Below, one piece after another: positions 1 through 10,806 of a DNA stretch of 20,850 nt. The DNA comes from Sphingobacteriales bacterium. GTDB taxonomy: Bacteria; Bacteroidota; Bacteroidia; Chitinophagales; Chitinophagaceae. The DNA is taken from NCBI GenBank assembly GCA_024640385.1, contig JAHEFC010000011.1, forward strand, positions 1-20,850. Direction: 5' to 3'. Below the pieces are notes generated by a model, which made no database searches, was not told where the DNA came from, and was given only the letters and a program-made list of their open reading frames with translations. The translations under genes and the position numbers were made by a program. Each line of letters starts with the position of its first letter. The first letter of the stretch is position 1.

Positions 1-4679
<4,679 letters not shown>

Positions 4680-4683
4680 TGGA

Positions 4684-4691
4684 CAAAAATA
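4684..4691 (-). promoter_or_regulatory. Bacteroidota-type -7 box for the oxidoreductase operon
   Basis: The minus strand reads TATTTTTG, an exact match to TAnnTTTG, with only TCCA between it and the ATG at 4679. No good -33 TTG was found at the usual spacing. If it is the promoter, transcription would begin at or within a few bases of the start codon, giving a leaderless mRNA. Confidence 0.5.
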
Positions 4692-4839
4692 AGATAAAGC
4701 CGCTAGTATTTCTTCCCCGGTTGTTAACAAACTGGCTGGCGCGGCAATATGACCAAGTGTTGCCTGTCAAGGGTTTGCCGGAAATATTCACTTGCAGGTC
4801 TTAGGTTTATTTCACATATTCACGGTATAATCAAATCTT

Positions 4840-5262
4840 ATGGCTAAGGCAGAAAATAAAACCCAGCCAACAAAAAAAACTTTAAAAGAGTTTATCGAGG
4901 GTATTGAAGATGACCAGGTTCGGAACGATTGCAAGAAACTTGGAAAATTCATGGAAAAGGTTTCGGGCGAAAAACCTGTGATCTGGGGCGATTCGATCGT
5001 GGGTTTTGGCAAATATCATTATAAGTATGCCAGCGGACATGAGGGCGACAGTTGCCTGATCGGTTTTTCTCCACGCAAGGATAAACTATCCATATACACG
5101 AACATCTATCTCGATAATGTTGATCCGCTGCTGAAGTCGCTGGGCAAATTCAAAAATGGCAAGTCCTGCATCTATATCAAAAAGGTTGACGACATCGACC
5201 TTGACGTGTTGGAGAAAATTCTTAAAGCGGGCATGAAGAAGCTCAAAGAACTCTACGGTTAG
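4840..5262 (+). CDS. DUF1801-family protein
   Basis: A soluble 140-residue protein with no signal peptide or membrane segment. The pattern KTLKEFIEGIEDDQVRND, then the VIWGDSIVGFGKYHYKYASG segment, FSPRKDKLSIY, and a C-terminal basic helix is typical of DUF1801 (YdhG-like fold). The family has no settled biochemical role, so I assign none. It stands alone behind about 160 bases of divergent intergenic DNA. A TATAAT at 4826-4831 exists but lacks a partner at useful spacing, and there is no TAnnTTTG box near the start. Its TAG stop (5260-5262) coincides with the first bases of an octamer repeat array, so the gene ends exactly where the repeat begins. Confidence 0.85.
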   Translation: MAKAENKTQPTKKTLKEFIEGIEDDQVRNDCKKLGKFMEKVSGEKPVIWGDSIVGFGKYHYKYASGHEGDSCLIGFSPRKDKLSIYTNIYLDNVDPLLKSLGKFKNGKSCIYIKKVDDIDLDVLEKILKAGMKKLKELYG

Positions 5263-5298
5263 AGAGCCAGAGAGGCAAAGAGTCAGAGAGCCAGAAAA
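5260..5298 (+). repeat. Octamer array, left arm of inverted pair 1
   Basis: Four 8-base units in a row on the plus strand: AGAGAGCC (5261-5268), AGAGAGGC, AAAGAGTC, AGAGAGCC (to 5292), then AGAAAATG. The TAG stop of the DUF1801 gene is the T at 5260 plus the first two bases of the first unit. Against the reverse complement of 5748-5786 it matches at 34 of 39 positions without gaps. Confidence 0.9.
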
Positions 5299-5371
5299 TG
5301 TTGGTGGGTTTCTCTCAAAATATTGTTTAAAGGGCTATTTATTCTCTTTTCGCCGATACTACTTTCATTCC

Positions 5372-5734
5372 ATGGAGCGAAAGCTATTGAGGCAACGGGT
5401 TATTGAATTTTCAATATCGATACAGAAGGTTGTAAAACAACTCGAACAGGTCAACCAGTATGTTATATCTAAACAATTCCTAAGGTCAGGAACGGCTATT
5501 GGCGCACTGGTTTTCGAAGCTGAGCAATCTGAAACCAGGGACGATTTCATTCACAAAATGAAAATCGCTTTAAAGGAGGCTAACGAGACCAGATATTGGC
5601 TAACGTTAGTCGAAAATCTCATATCATTAGACAACGGCATAGCTGAAGATCTTCTCATTATCATAAAAATCCTAAACAAGCGTATTGTAACTGCCAAATT
5701 GAACAGGCCAAAAAAGAAAAGAGAGAAAGACTGA
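5372..5734 (+). CDS. Four-helix-bundle protein of the 23S rRNA intervening-sequence (S23/IVS) family
   Basis: The 120 residues are almost wholly helical by pattern: RQRVIEFSISIQKVVKQL, QYVISKQFLRSGTAIGALVFEAEQ, DFIHKMKIALKEANETRYWL, and a last helix LLIIIKILNKRIV with a basic tail. FLRSGTAIGA and the KEANETRYWL stretch are the family hallmarks. Such proteins are encoded in intervening sequences within 23S rRNA genes of several bacteria and, commonly in Bacteroidota, as stand-alone genes; relatives act with diversity-generating retroelements (Avd). Their function outside those settings is unknown. No rRNA and no reverse transcriptase is present here. The gene sits alone between inverted octamer arrays, like an IVS between its stem arms, and looks more A+T-rich than its neighbours by eye. 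The last codons (KKKREKD) run into a purine tract before AGAATTC. Confidence 0.9.
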   Translation: MERKLLRQRVIEFSISIQKVVKQLEQVNQYVISKQFLRSGTAIGALVFEAEQSETRDDFIHKMKIALKEANETRYWLTLVENLISLDNGIAEDLLIIIKILNKRIVTAKLNRPKKKREKD

Positions 5735-5738
5735 GATA

Positions 5739-5786
5739 GAATTCTGACTTTTTGCCTCTCTGACTCTCTGACTCTCTGGCTCTCTA
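5739..5786 (-). repeat. Octamer array, right arm of inverted pair 1
   Basis: On the minus strand five units follow the T of the permease stop: AGAGAGCC (5785-5778), AGAGAGTC, AGAGAGTC, AGAGAGGC, AAAAAGTC (to 5746), then AGAATTC (5745-5739), four bases from the stop of the four-helix-bundle gene. The permease TAG (5786-5784) is made of the base before the array and its first two bases. A transcript across both arms could fold into a stem of about 39 pairs enclosing the internal gene. Confidence 0.9.
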
Positions 5787-8300
5787 CTCCTGTCTTAATA
5801 TTTCTAACGGAGACCTTGACACAACGGTTCTGATATTCATCAGCCCGATAAAAACAGTGAGTGCACAGATCACTAAAAAAATGATCAGCAAGGGTACCAG
5901 GTCCGGGCCATAATTCATTTCAAAACTGAAATAGGCCAGGGCCCATCCGGCGAGCAGGGAGAGTACAATGCCCGTGGTGGCGGCAAGTGCCCCGATAAAA
6001 AAATATTCGATCGCATTGATCATGTAGACCTGTTTTCTTTCTGCGCCCAATGTTCTTAACAAAACACTTTCCTGGATACGCTGGTATTTACTGATCAACA
6101 CAGAGGCGATCAATACGATTAATCCGGTGATGATGCAGAATCCCGCCATGAAACGGATCACGAAACCGATCTTGCTGAGTATGTTATCAAGTATGCCGAG
6201 TACCAGCCCAAGGTCTATGACAGAAATATTAGGAAAAGTTCTGACCAATACCTGTTGGAATTTGGCAGACGCTTCAACGGATGGCACGTGAGTGAGCAAC
6301 ACATGAAACTGGGGTGCATTTTCCAGCACGCCGGTGGGGAATACCACCAGGAAGTTAGTCTGGATGCGGTTCCAATCCACTTTCCGGTAACTGCCCACGA
6401 TGGTTTTTATCATCGCTCCCTGTACGTTGAAGATCATGGTATCGCCCAGGTCAATGCCGTTTCTCTTGCCATAACCTTCTTCGATGGAAACAATTACATT
6501 GTTATTTTCTGATTTGCCGGTCCATTTTCCTGCTGTGATCTTTTCTGAACTGATCAGGCTGTCGCGGAATGTAGCGCGGTATTCCCTGCTGAATACCCAG
6601 GGCTGGATCTTGATGGTACTATCTTTCTCTAAACTGGCTGCATTGATATTGTTGATCGATTCCAGGCGCATGTTTACAATAGGCACGGTACCGTTCACTT
6701 CCAGGCCCTGTTGCCTGGTGAGCTCCATCACCTTTTCCCGCTGTGAGGTTTGTATATCGAACAGTACAATATTTGGTTGATTGCCTGACGAAGAAAGCGT
6801 GACCCTGTTCAGCAGTAATGACTGGATGATGATCAGTGTTGAGATCAACGCAGTGCCCAGTCCGATAGAGACCAACAGTATGGTGGTCTGGTTATTGGGC
6901 CTGTAGAGGTTCGACAATCCCTGCCGCCACAGGTAGCTCCATGAAGTTGGAAAGAATTTCCGGGTGGTCCACATCAGCGCTTTAGCGATCAGCGTAAGTG
7001 CACCAAATGCAATGATCACTCCAAGGGTGAAGAACATGGCTTCTTTCCAGTTTTTCAACTGCAGCCTGGTGAAGAAAAATATGAAAGCAATGATCAGCGC
7101 ATATACCAGTATGGTAAATACATCTCTTTTCAATTCGGGCTGGTAGGAGATACGTAATGTGTTCAGCGGGGAGATGTTCCGGATAGATACAAGTGGCAAC
7201 AGTGCAAATAACACAGAAATGATAAGCCCCAATACTAAACCCTTCCATACCGCAGACCAGCTCATCACGGGGTGCAGTTCCACCGGCAATAATTCTTTCA
7301 ATACGAGGGGCAGGAACTGGTGGATGACCGTACCCAGCAGTACGCCCACTACCGAACCTATCAGCCCGATCACTATGATCTGTATGAGGAAAATAAGAAA
7401 TGCCTGTAACGACGTTGTACCCAGGCAACGAAGCACTGCAATACTGTTGATCTTTTCTCTTACATAGATATGGATCGCGGAAGCAACGCCGATACATCCC
7501 AGGAGCAGAGCAATAAATCCGATCAGAGAAAGAAACCGGGCCAGGTCACGGAATGATCTTGCTGTTTCTTCTTTTTTGGATTCTATCGTATCGATATTCA
7601 ACCCTTCGCTCCTGAAAGCAGGTTCTAATTTTTCAACAAGGGCCTTGACAGATTGCGGATTATTGAGCTTATAATAGAATGTTGTGCTGATCCTGCTGCC
7701 TTTCTGGTCCAATGCCGTTTCGGGTAGGGTTGACAAGGGAATGTAGACTACGGGTGCTACTGAAGCACCGAGGCCTGTTTGGCCGGGAGCGGCCTCAAGG
7801 CTGCCGGAAACAATATACCCTCTTTCGCCTATCCTGACGGAGTCGCCCACTTTGATATTGAATTGTAACAGCAAAGCCTTGTCAACTATGGCGGTTTTAT
7901 TGCTTTGAAATTCACGACCAGCATTCGCGGGTTTTGTATCCAGCGATCCGTAATACGGATAGTCACCGGCCAGAGCCCTCACCTGGATCAACCTCGTGCC
8001 TCCATTGGATGGGAAATAGACCATGGAGGAAAATGATTTCTGCTCCGATTTCTTGCCCTGTATAGAGTCAAGTAACTTCTGTGCTTTTTCAGAGATCTTT
8101 TTATTGGTGCTTATATCAAGGTCCGCACCGATCAGTGTGGCGGCCTGTTGATCAATTTCCCTGCTCAATGTATCTGACAAAGAAAAAATAGAAACCAGTG
8201 CAGCAATGCCAAGTATAACAGAAGAAATAAATAATAGCAAGCGGGAGAAATTCCTCCTGCTGTCTCTCCAGGCCATTTTGATCAACCATTTGATATCCAT
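5784..8300 (-). CDS. ABC transporter permease with two FtsX domains, YbbP-like
   Basis: An 838-residue inner-membrane protein. Seen: an N-terminal hydrophobic segment (about 20-42) followed by a long periplasmic MacB-type domain, three membrane segments around 255-385 (FLSLIGFIALLLGCIGVASA and onward), two more around 390-440, a further segment near residue 475 starting the second half (GLGTALISTLIIIQSLLL), a second periplasmic domain, and a final three-segment FtsX block ending in SRSPLEILRQE. The doubled-FtsX form of 800-plus residues with an adjacent ATPase and a divergent TesA-like gene is the YbbP layout. YbbA-YbbP has been linked to lipid or hydrophobic-compound handling but its substrate is not firmly known. 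The start lies 10 bases after the YbbA-like stop, so they form an operon. Its TAG stop is the beginning of an octamer array. Confidence 0.88.
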   Translation of the reverse strand: MDIKWLIKMAWRDSRRNFSRLLLFISSVILGIAALVSIFSLSDTLSREIDQQAATLIGADLDISTNKKISEKAQKLLDSIQGKKSEQKSFSSMVYFPSNGGTRLIQVRALAGDYPYYGSLDTKPANAGREFQSNKTAIVDKALLLQFNIKVGDSVRIGERGYIVSGSLEAAPGQTGLGASVAPVVYIPLSTLPETALDQKGSRISTTFYYKLNNPQSVKALVEKLEPAFRSEGLNIDTIESKKEETARSFRDLARFLSLIGFIALLLGCIGVASAIHIYVREKINSIAVLRCLGTTSLQAFLIFLIQIIVIGLIGSVVGVLLGTVIHQFLPLVLKELLPVELHPVMSWSAVWKGLVLGLIISVLFALLPLVSIRNISPLNTLRISYQPELKRDVFTILVYALIIAFIFFFTRLQLKNWKEAMFFTLGVIIAFGALTLIAKALMWTTRKFFPTSWSYLWRQGLSNLYRPNNQTTILLVSIGLGTALISTLIIIQSLLLNRVTLSSSGNQPNIVLFDIQTSQREKVMELTRQQGLEVNGTVPIVNMRLESINNINAASLEKDSTIKIQPWVFSREYRATFRDSLISSEKITAGKWTGKSENNNVIVSIEEGYGKRNGIDLGDTMIFNVQGAMIKTIVGSYRKVDWNRIQTNFLVVFPTGVLENAPQFHVLLTHVPSVEASAKFQQVLVRTFPNISVIDLGLVLGILDNILSKIGFVIRFMAGFCIITGLIVLIASVLISKYQRIQESVLLRTLGAERKQVYMINAIEYFFIGALAATTGIVLSLLAGWALAYFSFEMNYGPDLVPLLIIFLVICALTVFIGLMNIRTVVSRSPLEILRQE

Positions 8301-8310
8301 ATCCCGTTTG

Positions 8311-9003
8311 TTATTGATGATATGGATTAGCCGTTTCTTCTACCAGCTTGCCACCCTTGATGCGTATGATCTTATTTGTTCTGGCAGCCAGGTCCGCGTT
8401 ATGGGTCACAACGATCAGGGTAGTACCTGCATCCCGGTTGAGGCTGAAAAGAAGGTTTTCAATTTTCTCACTGGTTTCCGCATCCAGGTTTCCGGTAGGT
8501 TCATCTGCAAACAGGATCCTGGGCGTATTTGAAAATGCCCTGGCCAGGGATACCCTTTGCTGTTCACCGCCACTCAGTTGTACCGGGTAATGATGGCCCC
8601 GGTCTGCCAGGCCCACCCGGTCCAGCAGTTCCAGCGCCTTGGGACGTATGTTTTTTTCCCGTCTCAGTTCCATGGGCACCATGATATTCTCCAGCGCAGT
8701 CAACGTTGGCAGCAATTGGAAATTCTGGAATATGAATCCAATATATTTGTTCCTCACGGCGGCACGCTGGTCCTCATTCAGCGTTTCGAGGCGGATATCA
8801 TTCAATACAACTGATCCGGAACTGGCACTGTCCAGCCCAGCACAAAGCCCCAGCAGTGTGGTTTTCCCGCTTCCTGAAGGACCTACTATGGCCAGGGTGG
8901 AACCTTCCTCCACGCTGAAGCTGATATCTTCCAGTACGGTAAGTGTTCTGCCCGCGCTGGTATATGTTTTTCTTACGTGTTCTGCCTTTAATATTGTATT
9001 CAT
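8311..9003 (-). CDS. ABC transporter ATP-binding protein, YbbA/LolD-type
   Basis: A 230-residue nucleotide-binding subunit. Seen in order: A-loop region YTSAGRTLTVL, Walker A GPSGSGKTT, Q-loop IFQNFQLLPTLT, signature LSGGEQQR, Walker B ILFADEPTGNLD, and H-loop VVTHN. The GEQQRVSLARAF form and size are typical of the MacB/LolD/YbbA class that drives FtsX-type permeases. I chose ATG 9003; a TTG three bases upstream would add one residue and cannot be excluded. It is the first gene of a two-gene operon with the YbbP-like permease and is divergent from the TesA-like gene across 70 bases. It should power the permease by ATP hydrolysis on the cytoplasmic side; the transported substrate is unknown. 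Confidence 0.93.
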   Translation of the reverse strand: MNTILKAEHVRKTYTSAGRTLTVLEDISFSVEEGSTLAIVGPSGSGKTTLLGLCAGLDSASSGSVVLNDIRLETLNEDQRAAVRNKYIGFIFQNFQLLPTLTALENIMVPMELRREKNIRPKALELLDRVGLADRGHHYPVQLSGGEQQRVSLARAFSNTPRILFADEPTGNLDAETSEKIENLLFSLNRDAGTTLIVVTHNADLAARTNKIIRIKGGKLVEETANPYHQ

Positions 9004-9073
9004 CAATCCTATTTCAATACCAATTTATCTTATTTTAGTTTTACACCCCGAAAGCTTTTTTGTTCAACCATTC

Positions 9074-9763
9074 ATGATGAAAAAGATCAGCATATACCTG
9101 TTTTTGCTTGCGATGTTCACTGGCCTGTCCTGCGGAGCTCCTGAAAAGGAGAAGGCGCCCTCCAAAGCAGAAGAAAAACAACCCGACAAATCAAAGAAAA
9201 AAAGCATTGTTTTCTTTGGAGACAGTCTCACCGCCGGTTATGGCCTTGACGATCCATCACTGGCCTATCCTGCGCTGGTGCAGAAAAAACTGGATTCAAT
9301 GGGCTTGAATTATGAGGCTGTTAATGCCGGTGTGAGCGGTGAAACATCAGCTGGTGGACTGGGACGTATTGACTGGATATTGAAGCAGCCGGTAGATATT
9401 TTTGTACTTGAACTGGGAGCTAATGATGGACTCAGGGGGATCTCGCCGGAGGAGACCCAGAAAAACCTGCAGGGGATCATAGACAGGGTTAAGGCAGTAA
9501 ACCCTTCGGCTAAGATCGTAATTGCAGGTATGCAGGTTCCCCCCAGTATGGGTCAGCGTTACGTGAAACAATTCAGTGCCATCTTCCCCAAACTCGCCAA
9601 AGACAATAATGGGATCCTGATCCCTTTCCTGTTGGAAGGCGTTGGTGGTGAACCTGAACTTAACCAGGCAGATGGCATACATCCAACGCCGGAAGGGCAC
9701 AAGGTTGTAGCGGCTACTGTTTGGAAATACCTTGAAAAGAGAGTAAGAGAGGAAGAGAGATAG
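9074..9763 (+). CDS. TesA-like SGNH/GDSL esterase, predicted lipoprotein
   Basis: A 229-residue hydrolase. Seen: signal sequence MMKKISIYLFLLAMFTGLSC with lipobox GLSC and Cys20, so it is probably a lipid-anchored periplasmic or outer-membrane protein; a charged linker (21-43); then FFGDSLTAGYG with nucleophile Ser51, the NAGVSG block, LGANDG, and DGIHPTPEGH with the catalytic Asp and His. This is the arylesterase/acyl-CoA thioesterase I layout; E. coli TesA is a soluble periplasmic form, so the lipid anchor differs. The reading frame is open far upstream, across the ATPase gene, but the lipoprotein signal fixes ATG 9074 (9077 is also possible). The C-terminal tail KRVREEER is encoded by octamer repeats and the TAG stop lies at the joint of units 3 and 4. 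Confidence 0.9.
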   Translation: MMKKISIYLFLLAMFTGLSCGAPEKEKAPSKAEEKQPDKSKKKSIVFFGDSLTAGYGLDDPSLAYPALVQKKLDSMGLNYEAVNAGVSGETSAGGLGRIDWILKQPVDIFVLELGANDGLRGISPEETQKNLQGIIDRVKAVNPSAKIVIAGMQVPPSMGQRYVKQFSAIFPKLAKDNNGILIPFLLEGVGGEPELNQADGIHPTPEGHKVVAATVWKYLEKRVREEER

Positions 9764-9792
9764 AGAGATAGAGAGAAAGAGAGAAAGAATTC
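9738..9792 (+). repeat. Octamer array, left arm of inverted pair 2
   Basis: Six units on the plus strand: AGAGAGTA (9738-9745), AGAGAGGA, AGAGAGAT, AGAGAGAT, AGAGAGAA, AGAGAGAA (to 9785), then AGAATTC (9786-9792), which touches the stop codon of the channel gene at 9793. The first three units are coding: they give the last residues of the TesA-like protein, and its TAG is at 9761-9763. Positions 9762-9787 match the reverse complement of 10781-10806 at 24 of 26 bases. Confidence 0.9.
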
Positions 9793-10728
9793 TTAATCCA
9801 GCATGTCATAGCTGTTGAGCTTGTTCAACTCCAGGATTGTTGTAGATCCGTCTTTCGACATATGATACATCGGTACGAACTTGGCGTTATGGATGATCTC
9901 ATTGAAAGTATAGGAAGTTCTTTTGATCACCGTATTTGAAAACACAGGATCGAAACCATCGATGTGTACATACACTTCCAGATCCGATCTTTTAAAATCA
10001 TCGGCGGTCATATTAAAAAGGGGGCTGTTCTCATCGATAGGGTGCACGACGGTCCAGTTCGTACTCAGGGCATCAACATGCGAACGTTCCAGCTGAAGAT
10101 TGTAAAAATGATATTCCGAGCCATGTAATAATGCTGCGTTCACGTTGATATGGGAGTTGGTAAGGTAATGGTCATTCTTGTAGGGAACAACCCTCATCAT
10201 GAGGGCTTTGCCACCTTTGAACGGCGCGATGACCGCGTTATGTGAAAAATGCAAAAAGGCCTTAGGCCTGGTGAATCTTCCATAATAAATACCTGTCACC
10301 AGTGCAAAGAATAACCATCCGGTCATGGTCTCGAATGAAGCAATAATATTTGCCAGGTGGCCGGTGGGATTGATCCTGCCGTAGCCTACTGTTGTAAAAG
10401 TTTGAGTACTGAAAAAGAAAACTTCCATTAATTTCCCACCTGCCGAATTCGAAATGTAGCCGCTGAGTTCGTCGAAGCCGATGAGCAGGTAAAAAATAGT
10501 GAAGATGATGTTGATCACCAGATAGGTACTGATCAGCAGGAGCAGGAATTTCCAGGAATTCAATTCAAGCAGGTTGGAGTAAATGCTCATCCTTTGCCAT
10601 GCGGGATAGCCAGTTTTCCTGATGTTGAAACTTCCATCTTTATTTACAAAACGTTCCCCTACCTGGTTAGCCTGGACGCCGAAACCGGTATTCGCATTTT
10701 CGCCTGGAGGTGGATTGAAGTCAGCCAT
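9793..10728 (-). CDS. Inward-rectifier-type potassium channel (KirBac family)
   Basis: A 311-residue channel subunit, expected to form a tetramer in the inner membrane. Seen: an N-terminal tail, the amphipathic slide-helix region (about 40-58), first membrane helix WKFLLLLISTYLVINIIF (about 59-84), pore helix and selectivity filter TVGYG at 113-117, second membrane helix (about 124-151), then a cytoplasmic beta-rich C-terminal domain (from about 155) with FKGGKALMMRV and the late TNWTVVHPIDENSPL segment, all typical of Kir. I chose ATG 10728; the frame stays open to 10830, but that extension is the complement of the UbiD gene end and the repeat. No Shine-Dalgarno is visible. It follows the UbiD gene on the same strand and lies alone between inverted octamer arrays. 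Gating ligand unknown. Confidence 0.93.
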   Translation of the reverse strand: MADFNPPPGENANTGFGVQANQVGERFVNKDGSFNIRKTGYPAWQRMSIYSNLLELNSWKFLLLLISTYLVINIIFTIFYLLIGFDELSGYISNSAGGKLMEVFFFSTQTFTTVGYGRINPTGHLANIIASFETMTGWLFFALVTGIYYGRFTRPKAFLHFSHNAVIAPFKGGKALMMRVVPYKNDHYLTNSHINVNAALLHGSEYHFYNLQLERSHVDALSTNWTVVHPIDENSPLFNMTADDFKRSDLEVYVHIDGFDPVFSNTVIKRTSYTFNEIIHNAKFVPMYHMSKDGSTTILELNKLNSYDMLD

Positions 10729-10767
10729 ATTGAAAGATTGGTGTATTGAGGAAGAATTCAGGATCGA

Positions 10768-10806
10768 GAATGCTGGCTCACTTTCTCTCTTTCTATCTAA
10801 CTCTCT
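10768..10806 (-). repeat. Octamer array, right arm of inverted pair 2
   Basis: On the minus strand: AGAGAGTT (10806-10799), AGATAGAA, AGAGAGAA, AGTGAGCC (to 10775), then AGCATTC (10774-10768), one base from the AGAATTC that ends two other arrays. The first units encode the last residues (QRVR) of the UbiD protein and its TAG stop falls inside unit 2. AGAGAGT-AGA is read in the same frame here and in the TesA-like gene, giving RVR in both. Confidence 0.85.

Noticed and set aside
4721..4730. Palindrome TTGTTAACAA between divergent genes
   Set aside because: Only 10 bases and A+T-rich; chance is a sufficient explanation without conservation data.
4826..4831. TATAAT before the DUF1801 gene
   Set aside because: No -35-like partner at 16-18 bases, and Bacteroidota primary sigma factors prefer TAnnTTTG.
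5260..5300. CRISPR array
   Set aside because: The units are contiguous 8-mers with no spacers and no cas genes are present.
5372..5734. Diversity-generating retroelement accessory (Avd) role
   Set aside because: No reverse transcriptase, template repeat or variable repeat is present; only the fold family is shared.
5739..5744. GAATTC near arrays as a functional recombination site
   Set aside because: GAATTC occurs several more times in ordinary coding DNA here; only its fixed phase at the array ends is noteworthy, and that is included in the array finding.
6982..7497. 171-residue open frame inside the permease gene
   Set aside because: Same strand, different frame, no recognisable domain; the permease reading frame accounts for the region fully.
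8639..9073. Upstream extension of the TesA-like frame
   Set aside because: The extra residues are the opposite strand of the ABC ATPase gene; the lipoprotein signal peptide fixes the start at 9074.
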